NCBI RefSeq assembly: GCF_020165985.1
Contig: NZ_JAIUKZ010000013.1
Coordinates: forward strand, 1 to 64,000
Direction: 5' to 3'
DNA length: 64,000 nt
DNA from: Bacillus sp. RAR_GA_16
GTDB lineage: Bacteria > Bacillota > Bacilli > Bacillales > Guptibacillaceae
The first letter of the stretch is position 1; each line of letters opens with the position of its first letter. The position numbers were made by a program, and so were the translations under genes. Below are positions 53,536-61,618 of the stretch, in pieces. The notes beneath the pieces were generated by a model, which saw nothing but the letters and a program-made list of their open reading frames with translations, ran no database searches and had not been told where the DNA came from.

Positions 53536-54879
53536 TTAAATCTCAAACCACCCATTCGTAATCGTTTGACGATACCAGTAGTAGCTATCCTTTGGCGTTC
53601 GCTCAAATGTACGATAGTTCACATGGATGATGCCGAAGCGTTTTTCATACCCAAATGCCCACTCGAAGTTATCAAGCAGCGACCAGACGATGTAGCCTTT
53701 GATTGGTACGCCTGATTCAATGGCACGGTGAAGCGAAGTTAAATGCTGTTTTAAGTAATCGATGCGCTCCTGATCCTGTACGCCGCCGTCTTCTACTTCA
53801 TGGTTGTAACACGCACCATTTTCTGTAATGTAGATCGGCACATCGCCATACGTTTCGTGAAGGTCACATAAGACGTTGTAGAACCCATCAGCATAAATCG
53901 GCCAGCCGATATCCGTCTTCCGGTAATCGAGTGGAATCTCCTCTACTTCAAATAGCCCTTCGCCTTCTTTATATCGTCCGAAACTGCCCGTGTAGTAGTT
54001 AATGCCCATGAAATCGATCGGCTGTGAAATGAGTTCAAGGTCGCCGTCTTCAAGCTTGAGCTTGGCGTTATGATTTTCAAAAATGGTGATCAGCGTTTCT
54101 GGATACGATCCTTTGAAGACAGGATCCATAAACCATTCCTTTTGCCACATCATCGCTCGCTTACAAGCATCGATGTCTTCTTGCTTATTGCTAAACGGCT
54201 CAAGCCAGCCTGTGTTTGGCGCATAGCCGATTTCCCCTTCTGGTAAAAGCTCTCTAAAGGATTGCACTGCTTTTCCGTGCGCGAGCATGAGATGGTGTGC
54301 GACGTCGACGCCCGCTTGTAAATCGGTTTTCCCTGGAGCATGAGCACCTAAGTAGTTTGATAGAAACGAAGCGCACCACGGTTCGTTAATCGTAATCCAT
54401 TTTGATACCTTGTCCCCGAACTCCTTAAACATCGCAACCGCATACTCGTTAAACGCATCGATTGTCTCACGATTTTCCCAGCCGCCTTTGTCCTGAAGGA
54501 CTTGAGGAAGATCCCAGTGATAAAGCGTGATCATTGGTTCAATGCCATTTTCGATCAGCTCATCGATCACGTTTTGGTAATAAGCGATGCCCTTCGGATT
54601 TAGCTCGCCTCTTCCTTCAGGCATCACCCTAGGCCAGGCAATGGAGAAGCGGTAAAGATCGACGCCAAGCTTTTTCAGATGCTGCACGTCTTCTTTATAC
54701 AGATGATAACTGTTACACGCTTCGTCTCCATGGTCTCCATTTCTTACATTGCCCGGGGCATGAGAAAATGTATCCCAAATGGACGGCGATCGGCCGTCTT
54801 CATTCGCTGCGCCTTCGATTTGATAAGAAGCGGTTGCTGCGCCCCATTTAAGCGTTTCTGGAAATTGTATCGTTGTCAT
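53536..54879 (-). CDS. GH1 family beta-glucosidase
   Basis: 447 residues, the usual GH1 length. Acid/base Glu in WITINEPW (about 165) and nucleophile Glu in IYITENG (about 353); N-terminal KWGAATASYQIEGAANEDGR and C-terminal WSLLDNFEW are family signatures. A cytoplasmic enzyme that hydrolyses beta-glucosides or other beta-glycosides imported intact by the ABC transporter of the same operon; it does not look like the phospho-beta-glucosidase type used with PTS. ATG after GGAGG. Confidence 0.93.
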   Translation of the reverse strand: MTTIQFPETLKWGAATASYQIEGAANEDGRSPSIWDTFSHAPGNVRNGDHGDEACNSYHLYKEDVQHLKKLGVDLYRFSIAWPRVMPEGRGELNPKGIAYYQNVIDELIENGIEPMITLYHWDLPQVLQDKGGWENRETIDAFNEYAVAMFKEFGDKVSKWITINEPWCASFLSNYLGAHAPGKTDLQAGVDVAHHLMLAHGKAVQSFRELLPEGEIGYAPNTGWLEPFSNKQEDIDACKRAMMWQKEWFMDPVFKGSYPETLITIFENHNAKLKLEDGDLELISQPIDFMGINYYTGSFGRYKEGEGLFEVEEIPLDYRKTDIGWPIYADGFYNVLCDLHETYGDVPIYITENGACYNHEVEDGGVQDQERIDYLKQHLTSLHRAIESGVPIKGYIVWSLLDNFEWAFGYEKRFGIIHVNYRTFERTPKDSYYWYRQTITNGWFEI

Positions 54880-54908
54880 GTTGGTAGCCTCCTGTAGTCG
54901 GATACCTC

Positions 54909-55922
54909 TTACCTCTCTATGCTAGATGAACGAATCACAAGCTCAGGGTCCACTTTTACCGGATGGATCTCTTCGTTCCCTTGGATTAAATCATCCAGCA
55001 TATAGGCTGCGAGCTTTCCTAACTTTTGTTTATCCTGTTTCACGGTCGTGAGAGGGGGATCGCTATAGCGACAAGATTCAATGTCATCACAGCCGATCAG
55101 CTGCATGTCTTCTGGAACCTTGATGCCATGCTCTTTCATCGCTTTCAACGCTCCAAGCGCCATCATGTCAGATGCAGCGAATACCGCTTCCGGACGTTCC
55201 TCTTCTTGAAGAATTTTTTTCATGGCGTTGTATCCGCTCTCCTCAAAGAAATCCCCGTAGTGAATCCACTTTTCATTCAACGGTAAGCCGAACTGCTTCA
55301 TCGCATCCATGAACCCTTCATTACGAATGCCTGAAATAAGCGAATCTTGTTTCCCACCAATGTACGCGACCTTTTTTACTTTATTTAAATAGAAATTCTC
55401 AACGACCTTCAGCCCAATCTTGGCATTGTCCGTCATAATGTAGCTGGATTTTTGACCTTCGAGCTTTAAGTCGATCCCAATACACGGAATTTCACTTTGC
55501 GCGATTTCATGAACCGCTGCTTCAATTTCATCCCCTGCGACGATCAGGCAGCCATCGACATGGAAATGCCTGCATCGCTCGAGGTATTTACTTTCCCCTT
55601 GATAGAACTTTTCGTTTGAAAACAGAAGGAGATCGTATCCGAGCGCCCCTACTGCTTTCTTAAAGGTATTCATCACTTCATTGAAGAAAGGGTGTTTGAA
55701 ATCGACGTTGATTTTACCTGCGTAAATTAATCCGATTAAGTTCGATTTCTTTGTAGCCAGTGATTTCGCTGAAAACGTTGGCTGGTATTTTGTGTCTTCA
55801 ATGATTTTATATACTTTCTGACGAGTAGCCTCGCTGATGCCCTCGTAATTGTTCATGATTTTGGATACAGTCGCTGGAGAAACTCCAGCCATTTTAGCAA
55901 TATCTCGAATCGTTAAATTCAT
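54909..55922 (-). CDS. LacI family transcriptional regulator
   Basis: About 337 residues from the ATG at 55922 (AAGGAG nine bases upstream). HTH TIRDIAKMAGVSPATVSKIMNN and a periplasmic-binding-like sugar domain. It lies within the transporter-glucosidase operon and most likely binds the two AAACCGGTTT palindromes at 59192 and 59316, repressing the operon in the absence of the glycoside. Confidence 0.92.
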   Translation of the reverse strand: MNLTIRDIAKMAGVSPATVSKIMNNYEGISEATRQKVYKIIEDTKYQPTFSAKSLATKKSNLIGLIYAGKINVDFKHPFFNEVMNTFKKAVGALGYDLLLFSNEKFYQGESKYLERCRHFHVDGCLIVAGDEIEAAVHEIAQSEIPCIGIDLKLEGQKSSYIMTDNAKIGLKVVENFYLNKVKKVAYIGGKQDSLISGIRNEGFMDAMKQFGLPLNEKWIHYGDFFEESGYNAMKKILQEEERPEAVFAASDMMALGALKAMKEHGIKVPEDMQLIGCDDIESCRYSDPPLTTVKQDKQKLGKLAAYMLDDLIQGNEEIHPVKVDPELVIRSSSIER

Positions 55923-55997
55923 CGCGTTCATCTCCTTAGCAACATCGCTAACGTATTCTCATTTTATTGTATCAAAATACGGAGGAGAGACAGGCGA

Positions 55998-56837
55998 TTA
56001 TTTAACAGATCCTTCCGTAATACTCGAAATAAACCATTTGTTGAAAATAAGGAAAATCACAATCAATGGCACGGTTGCCCAGAACACGCCAGATAGCAGC
56101 ATACCAAAGTCAACGCGGAAGGCATTGTTTAGTGAAGCGAGCGCCACCTGTAATGTATAGGACGCAGGGTCACGGAGAACGGTGAACTGCCATAGGAATT
56201 CTCCCCATACTAATGTAAAAACGATAATGCCAAGCGTTGCGAAAGCAGGCTTGATGATCGGAAGCACGATGCTCCAGTAAATGCGGAAATTCGAGCAGCC
56301 ATCAAGCTTTGCCGCTTCAATCAGTTCGTCTGGAACCGACTCACTGATGTATTGGCGCATCAAGAAAATTCCGAGCGGATTCAGTAAGAACAAGATCCCC
56401 GCTCCTAATAGCGAATCAAGCCAGCCTAGTTGCGAAATAAGGTAGTACTGTGGAATCAATCCCAGTTGAGGCGGAATAACCATTGTTAACAGGATTAAGA
56501 TGAATAAAAAGTTTTTCCCTGGGAATGTGAATTTCGCAAAGGCAAATCCAGCTAATGAACTAATCAGCAAGACGGCTAGAGTGACAACGGTACAAAGAAG
56601 AATCGTATTCCACATGGCCTGGAAAAACGGAATCGTATCCAGTACCTTCTGGAAGTTTTCCACGAGCTTTCCACCCGGTAATAGCGTCGGGGGAATCGAG
56701 TTATACGCCGCACTCGGCTGCGTTGCCATCACAAACATCCAGTAAAAAGGAAATAGTGAAAAGAGAGAGGTAAATCCTAAAATCAGATAAATCGGCAATG
56801 TGCCAGCTTTTGATTGTTTCTTATGCTTTTGTTTCAT
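55998..56837 (-). CDS. Carbohydrate ABC transporter permease (MalG type)
   Basis: 279 residues, six helices, with the EAA coupling motif ELIEAAKLDGCSNFRIYWSIVLPIIKPAFATLG. N-terminal poly-basic cytoplasmic tail. Partner of the permease encoded three bases upstream; together they form the sugar channel. Confidence 0.93.
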   Translation of the reverse strand: MKQKHKKQSKAGTLPIYLILGFTSLFSLFPFYWMFVMATQPSAAYNSIPPTLLPGGKLVENFQKVLDTIPFFQAMWNTILLCTVVTLAVLLISSLAGFAFAKFTFPGKNFLFILILLTMVIPPQLGLIPQYYLISQLGWLDSLLGAGILFLLNPLGIFLMRQYISESVPDELIEAAKLDGCSNFRIYWSIVLPIIKPAFATLGIIVFTLVWGEFLWQFTVLRDPASYTLQVALASLNNAFRVDFGMLLSGVFWATVPLIVIFLIFNKWFISSITEGSVK

Positions 56838-56840
56838 GCC

Positions 56841-57794
56841 TTACGCACCTCTCTTCTTTTTATTGCCAATGCCTGATGTTAACCACGTATTGATGGCCGC
56901 AGCACCGATGATGATGATTAGCAGCAAGACAGCTGTCGCGGATGCTGTTCCGAATGAACCAAGGTTAAAGGCATCACGGTACAAGTACATGACGACGGTC
57001 ATCGCTTCATCACGGCTAAACGCAGACGATCCTAAGAACACGGTTGGTTCCGCAAATAATTGAAGCGCTCCGACAGTGGACATAAATACTGTCAAAATGA
57101 TGAATGGCTTCAACAATGGAATTGTAATGTAGATAAACTGCTGGATTTTGTTTGCCCCATCAATAGTAGCTGCTTCATAGAGGTCCTTTGAAATACTTTG
57201 CAATCCAGCAAGATAAATGATCGTGTTATAGCCGACCCAGCGCCAGAAGACCATGAGCGCAATCGCAATTTTCGCTCCCCATTCAGACGTTTTCCAGCTA
57301 ACAGGATCTAAGCCGAACAAGCCAATCACATAGTTTGCTAGTGCCGTTTCATTGCTACTAAAGAAAACGCCAAACACGAGGGCAACGGCAACCATCGATG
57401 TAATGTATGGCATAAAAATGGTGACGCGAAAGAAATTGGTAAAGCGGATAACAGCCAAGTTAAGGAAGTAGGCGAGTACAATCCCTACGATTAACTGTGG
57501 CGCGGTCCCCATTAAACCGATAATGACGGTGTTATATAACGACTTCCAAAACAATGGATCCTGAAGAACGACGGTAAAATTGCTTAGCCCGACATATTCC
57601 ATTTCACCAAGTCCGTTCCACTCCTGGAAAGCGAGCACGATACTAAAGATCGCTGGGTACAACCCGATAATGCCAAAGACGATAAAAAATGGAGCGACAT
57701 ATAAATAGCCGGAAATCATATCTTTTTTCTTTTCAGATAGTTTCCTAGTTTTAGTCGTTGAACGAGCCTTTGCTTGCTTCTGCACTTCCTCCAA
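56841..57794 (-). CDS. Carbohydrate ABC transporter permease (MalF type)
   Basis: About 317 residues from a TTG at 57794 placed seven to eight bases after AAGGAGG; the longer frame to 57854 has no ribosome site. EAA motif DLYEAATIDGANKIQQFIYITIPLLKPFI. Six main helices. No ATPase gene is nearby, so a shared MsmX-type ATPase encoded elsewhere is expected. Confidence 0.9.
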   Translation of the reverse strand: MEEVQKQAKARSTTKTRKLSEKKKDMISGYLYVAPFFIVFGIIGLYPAIFSIVLAFQEWNGLGEMEYVGLSNFTVVLQDPLFWKSLYNTVIIGLMGTAPQLIVGIVLAYFLNLAVIRFTNFFRVTIFMPYITSMVAVALVFGVFFSSNETALANYVIGLFGLDPVSWKTSEWGAKIAIALMVFWRWVGYNTIIYLAGLQSISKDLYEAATIDGANKIQQFIYITIPLLKPFIILTVFMSTVGALQLFAEPTVFLGSSAFSRDEAMTVVMYLYRDAFNLGSFGTASATAVLLLIIIIGAAAINTWLTSGIGNKKKRGA

Positions 57795-57860
57795 CGTTGT
57801 AACCTCCTTCAAAGTGAAAGGCCGGAAGAGTTCCCCCCGCCAGCCTTTTAACAACTATGC

Positions 57861-59138
57861 CTAACGTTTCACTAATCCTTCAATTCGCTTAACCGCATCT
57901 TTCCATTCTTTCTCTGGGTCAGCGCCTTCTTGTACGTTTCGTAGAGCCGTCAAGACTTCATCATTGACCGTGACATATTTTGGTCCTTTGTAAACAGCCG
58001 GAATTTCTTTTGCGGCTTCAGCAAATGTCGCTGCCGTATTTTGACCACCGAAGTATTCATCTTCGTTATTTACAAATTCGTCCATTTCATAGACAGCTGG
58101 AGCAGAAGGGAAAAGTCCGCTCTCTTCAAAAGATTTCAATTGATTTTCAGGAGAAACAAGCCATTGTGCAAAATCATAAGCTTCTTCACTGTGCTCTGTT
58201 TCTTCAGGGATCGCGACGTAAGATCCACCCCAGTTACCAGCAAAGTCACTTGGTAGTGTTGTCACACGCCAGTTGCCTTTTCCTTCTGGTGCATTTTCAG
58301 TCATGTAGCCTTTCAACCAGGCTGGTGCCATCTCAACCGCAAAGTCACCTTTGTTTAGAGCCGTTGCCCATTCAGGCGTCCACATTTCGTATTTTCCTAC
58401 GTAACCCTTTTCATAAAGAGAAACAGCGAAATCATAAGCGTCTTTTACTTCATTACCTTCTTTGCCAATAATCAGTTCACCGTCTTCGTTAAAGTAACTT
58501 TTCTCTAACGCATCCATATTGGCACGGTAAGCCATTTCCATGCTATCAACCATCGGCTTGTCTGTTTTATCAAGCACGGTTTTTGCAGCGTCTGCAAATT
58601 GATCAGGTGTTGAAATCATTTCTTGTACTTTCTCTGGTTCTGTTGGTAAGCCCGCTTCTTCAAAAACATCGACGTTGAAGTACATCGCTTTCGGACCGAT
58701 ATCTGTCGGAAGACCGAATAAGAAGTCGCCATCTGTGCTTTCTGCCATGTTCCATTTCCAATCAAGGTAATCGCCCTGCACTTCATCTGCGCCAAGATCA
58801 TACAAATTCACAAAACGCTCCTGTGCTTCACGGTAACGGTCAAGCTGATCCACTTCAATCATCGCAAGATCCGGAGCACCCGTCCCTGCAGAAATCGATG
58901 TAAAGAGACTGTTATGATGATCCCCTAGTTCAGATGTCTTTACATTAATCTCCACGTCCGGATTGTCTTTCATATATTCTTCCGCGAGAGATTCATAGTT
59001 TGTCGCACCAAATGTCCAAAAGTCCAACGTCACTTTGTCGCCGTCTCCAGATGATTCCTCTCCGCCCCCGTTACAAGCTCCAAGCAATAGAGATGTCCCG
59101 AGTAACAGCCCAGCAAGCAATTTCTTTTTACCTTTCAT
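57861..59138 (-). CDS. Extracellular sugar-binding lipoprotein of ABC transporter
   Basis: 425 residues. Signal peptide with lipobox LGAC (Cys 22), Gly/Ser-rich linker, then a family-1 binding-protein fold: VTLDFWTFGATNYESLAEEYMKDNPDVEIN, APDLAMIEVDQLDRYRE, NWGGSYVAIPEE. First gene of the operon with promoter and operators upstream. Ligand probably a beta-glucoside or cello-oligosaccharide, judged from the GH1 enzyme. Confidence 0.93.
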   Translation of the reverse strand: MKGKKKLLAGLLLGTSLLLGACNGGGEESSGDGDKVTLDFWTFGATNYESLAEEYMKDNPDVEINVKTSELGDHHNSLFTSISAGTGAPDLAMIEVDQLDRYREAQERFVNLYDLGADEVQGDYLDWKWNMAESTDGDFLFGLPTDIGPKAMYFNVDVFEEAGLPTEPEKVQEMISTPDQFADAAKTVLDKTDKPMVDSMEMAYRANMDALEKSYFNEDGELIIGKEGNEVKDAYDFAVSLYEKGYVGKYEMWTPEWATALNKGDFAVEMAPAWLKGYMTENAPEGKGNWRVTTLPSDFAGNWGGSYVAIPEETEHSEEAYDFAQWLVSPENQLKSFEESGLFPSAPAVYEMDEFVNNEDEYFGGQNTAATFAEAAKEIPAVYKGPKYVTVNDEVLTALRNVQEGADPEKEWKDAVKRIEGLVKR

Positions 59139-59191
59139 GCAATATCCCCTCCGTTAAATGATAGACCCATAGATGAACAAAACAAGTTATA

Positions 59192-59203
59192 GAAACCGGT
59201 TTC
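59192..59203. promoter_or_regulatory. LacI-type operator, downstream site
   Basis: Perfect palindrome GAAACCGGTTTC, 54 bases before the binding-protein start, downstream of the putative promoter. Confidence 0.8.
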
Positions 59204-59245
59204 GTAAAACGGCAAAAAAAGAGCCGAAATGGTTCGTTAGGTTTG

Positions 59246-59274
59246 ATTAAAACATATAATGTATCCGATTTCAA
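59246..59274 (-). promoter_or_regulatory. Putative SigA promoter of the sugar operon
   Basis: On the - strand TTGAAA, a 17-base spacer, then TTTAAT; it lies between the two AAACCGGTTT operators. Confidence 0.55.
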
Positions 59275-59315
59275 TAGCCGATGTGAGAGTTTTCTAAAAT
59301 TTTATCGATTATTTG

Positions 59316-59329
59316 GTAAACCGGTTTCC
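59316..59329. promoter_or_regulatory. LacI-type operator, upstream site
   Basis: GTAAACCGGTTTCC, sharing the 10-base core AAACCGGTTT with the site at 59192; centre-to-centre distance about 125 bp, compatible with repression by looping. Confidence 0.75.
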
Positions 59330-59363
59330 TTGATGTGCGTTGCGAGAGGGACAGCATCGCGCT

Positions 59364-59470
59364 TTATTGGCTAAAATTCGAATATATTGGCCAAACTCGA
59401 TTTTTATTGGCTAAATCCAAAATATATTAGCCAAAATCTTTTTTTATTAGCTAACTAGAATGATTCTAAC
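59364..59470 (+). repeat. 107-bp GGCC-array element, copy 6
   Basis: Five 20-bp units (ATTGGCTAAA, ATTGGCCAAA, ATTGGCTAAA, ATTAGCCAAA, ATTAGCTAAC) ending CTAGAATGATTCTAAC. Linkers alternate strictly between AATAT and T-tract ends. Confidence 0.87.
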
Positions 59471-59515
59471 GTGAACAGGAGTTAAAAGCACTGCACTCTC
59501 CTCACACAGCAAAAA

Positions 59516-59547
59516 AGCCGCACTTCGCTTAACAACGAAGTGCGGCT
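59516..59547 (-). terminator. Terminator of aspA
   Basis: AGCCGCACTTCG / CGAAGTGCGGCT, 8-base loop, followed by TTTT on the - strand, just after the aspA stop. Confidence 0.88.
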
Positions 59548-59552
59548 AACGA

Positions 59553-60983
59553 TTACTCTCGCTCAAACAACGACACGCCAGCGATTCCTGGATGCGTCAT
59601 TTCATAGGGATCTAAAATTAAGTTCAGTTCTTCTTCTGTCAGTACATCGTATTTTATGCAAAGCTCTCGTATGGAAGCGCCACTTAGGATCGCTTCTCTT
59701 GCAATACGTGCTGCGACTTCATACCCGATGTGCGGGTTTACGGCAGTAAGCACGCCAACGCTTTTTTCGACGTACTCATTGAGGCGGTCTTCATTTGCTT
59801 CAATGCCTTTTAAGCAGTTATCTGTAAACGTGCGGAAGGCATTTTTCATAATGCTAAGCGACTGAAGCAAATTGAAAACAAGCACAGGCTCCATCACGTT
59901 TAACTCAAGCTGTCCAGCTTCTGAAGCAAGGCAGATGGTGTTGTCATTACCGATGACCTGAAATGCGACCTGGTTAATCACTTCTGGTAACACCGGATTC
60001 ACTTTACCAGGCATAATTGAGGAGCCAGGTTGTCTCGCTGGCAAGCTGATTTCCCCTAATCCCGCTCGTGGACCTGAAGCCATTAAGCGCAGGTCATTCG
60101 CGATTTTAGACATGTTCATCATGCACACTTTTAACGTACCTGAAACTTCGGTGTACGCATCGGTATTTTGCGTCGCGTCGACCATATCTTCCGCTCCTAC
60201 AAGTGGTAAACCACTAATCTCGGCTAGTTCTTTTACGACGAATTCAATATAGCGCGGATCGGCATTTAGTCCTGTTCCTACCGCCGTAGCGCCCATGTTC
60301 AGTTCATATAAATGCTGGCGGGATTGTTTGATTCGCTTGATATCGCGGGCAATGACGCGACTGTATGCTTGAAACTCCTGTCCAAGTCGAATCGGTACTG
60401 CGTCTTGAAGATGAGTACGACCCATCTTAATAATCGGATTGAACTCTTCAGCCTTTTGTTCGAAAACGGCATGCATGTCTTCCATTGTGCTAAGCAGTTG
60501 CTCCATCATATTTAAAACGGATAGGTGAATGGCCGTTGGAAACGAGTCGTTTGTTGACTGCGACATGTTCACATGAGTATTCGGGCTACAAACGATGTAG
60601 TTCCCTTTTTCTTCACCTAACAATTCAATCGCGCGGTTCGCGATTACTTCGTTTACGTTCATATTGATCGAAGTCCCAGCGCCTCCCTGGATCGGATCGA
60701 CGATGATGTGGTCATGCATCTTTCCTTCCAGCAATTCGTCCGCTGCTTCCACAATCGCATTCCCGATACCAGAATAGAGATGCTTCACTTCCATGTTGGC
60801 GAGCGCCGCCGCTTTTTTCACCATCGCAAACCCTTTGATTAATTCTTCATGAATGCGGTAGCCCGTAATCGGAAAGTTTTCCACGGCTCGTAGCGTTTGG
60901 ATGCCATAATAGGCATCAAGCGGAACTTCCTTTTCTCCTAAAAAGTCGGATTCGATTCTTATGTTGTTCACTGTTGTCGGCAT
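59553..60983 (-). CDS. aspA: Aspartate ammonia-lyase AspA
   Basis: About 476 residues from the ATG at 60983 (AAGGAG eight bases upstream). Fumarase/aspartase superfamily signature GSSIMPGKVNPVLPE, plus QGGAGTSINMNVNEV and GRTHLQDAVPIRLGQE. Deaminates aspartate to fumarate and ammonium in the cytoplasm. No asparaginase gene beside it (ansAB operons are common elsewhere). Repeat element 7 lies just upstream of the start. Confidence 0.93.
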   Translation of the reverse strand: MPTTVNNIRIESDFLGEKEVPLDAYYGIQTLRAVENFPITGYRIHEELIKGFAMVKKAAALANMEVKHLYSGIGNAIVEAADELLEGKMHDHIIVDPIQGGAGTSINMNVNEVIANRAIELLGEEKGNYIVCSPNTHVNMSQSTNDSFPTAIHLSVLNMMEQLLSTMEDMHAVFEQKAEEFNPIIKMGRTHLQDAVPIRLGQEFQAYSRVIARDIKRIKQSRQHLYELNMGATAVGTGLNADPRYIEFVVKELAEISGLPLVGAEDMVDATQNTDAYTEVSGTLKVCMMNMSKIANDLRLMASGPRAGLGEISLPARQPGSSIMPGKVNPVLPEVINQVAFQVIGNDNTICLASEAGQLELNVMEPVLVFNLLQSLSIMKNAFRTFTDNCLKGIEANEDRLNEYVEKSVGVLTAVNPHIGYEVAARIAREAILSGASIRELCIKYDVLTEEELNLILDPYEMTHPGIAGVSLFERE

Positions 60984-61065
60984 GATCATTTCTCCTTCTT
61001 ATTCTTCATCCTTTAGTCCATCAAAACCACTCTCGCATCGAGCAAAAGCGAGTGAACCGCTCAAT

Positions 61066-61172
61066 TTATTGGCTAAAATCCTACGATAGTAGCCATATTG
61101 TATTTTTATTGGCCAAAAAGGAATGATATTGGCTAATTTGTTATTTTATTGACTAACAAGAATGATTCTAAC
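61066..61172 (+). repeat. 107-bp GGCC-array element, copy 7
   Basis: The most degenerate copy (second unit AGTAGCCATA), but with pitch and terminal AAGAATGATTCTAAC retained. Located in the divergent region between aspA and the gene at 61264. Confidence 0.8.
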
Positions 61173-61263
61173 ACGGATCGAATCAAAAAAAATAGCTTAA
61201 GCCCCATATAATTCGGGTAACAATAGGAGAAGTGCTTAATCAAACCTAGAGGAGGTTACAGTC

Positions 61264-61503
61264 ATGGAAGCTCGTACACGAGTTCAAGAATGGATTCAGT
61301 CTACATTTGATATCGAACATGTGACGCTTCAGCGTGACGATTCGGTTCCATATGGTCAACGTGTCTGGTCTAAAAAAGATAATGACTATGCCATCGTCTT
61401 TTTCGATGAGCCATCTGATCAGGTCATGTGTTCATTTAAAGAGATGGAACCATTATACTTTCGCGTCGACCCCTTTATCGAAAAAGCGGAAATTCGCCAA
61501 TGA
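61264..61503 (+). CDS. Small conserved-looking protein of unknown function
   Basis: 79 residues, ATG behind AGAGGAGGTTACAGTC, an excellent ribosome site. An alpha/beta protein without signal peptide or membrane segment (FDIEHVTLQRDDSVPYGQRVW, then YAIVFFDEP and EPLYFRVDPFI). No family recognised. Composition and ribosome site argue for a real gene. Confidence 0.6.
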   Translation: MEARTRVQEWIQSTFDIEHVTLQRDDSVPYGQRVWSKKDNDYAIVFFDEPSDQVMCSFKEMEPLYFRVDPFIEKAEIRQ

Positions 61504-61540
61504 ATGAAGATTATGAGAAACACCACAATAAAAGTTGAAT

Positions 61541-61602
61541 AGCTATCCTTTGCCTCTATTTGACAAAGTTGAACGAAAAATTCGTCTCACATAAGGATAG
61601 CT
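61541..61602. terminator. Possible long-loop terminator between convergent genes
   Basis: AGCTATCCTT (61541) and AAGGATAGCT (61593) form a 10-bp stem with a 42-base loop, followed by TTCTT on the + strand. Confidence 0.4.
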
Positions 61603-61618
61603 TTCTTACTCCTTCCTA

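Noticed and set aside
57980-58471. 163-codon + strand frame opposite the sugar-binding protein gene
   Set aside because: Antisense shadow; no promoter, ribosome site or family motif.
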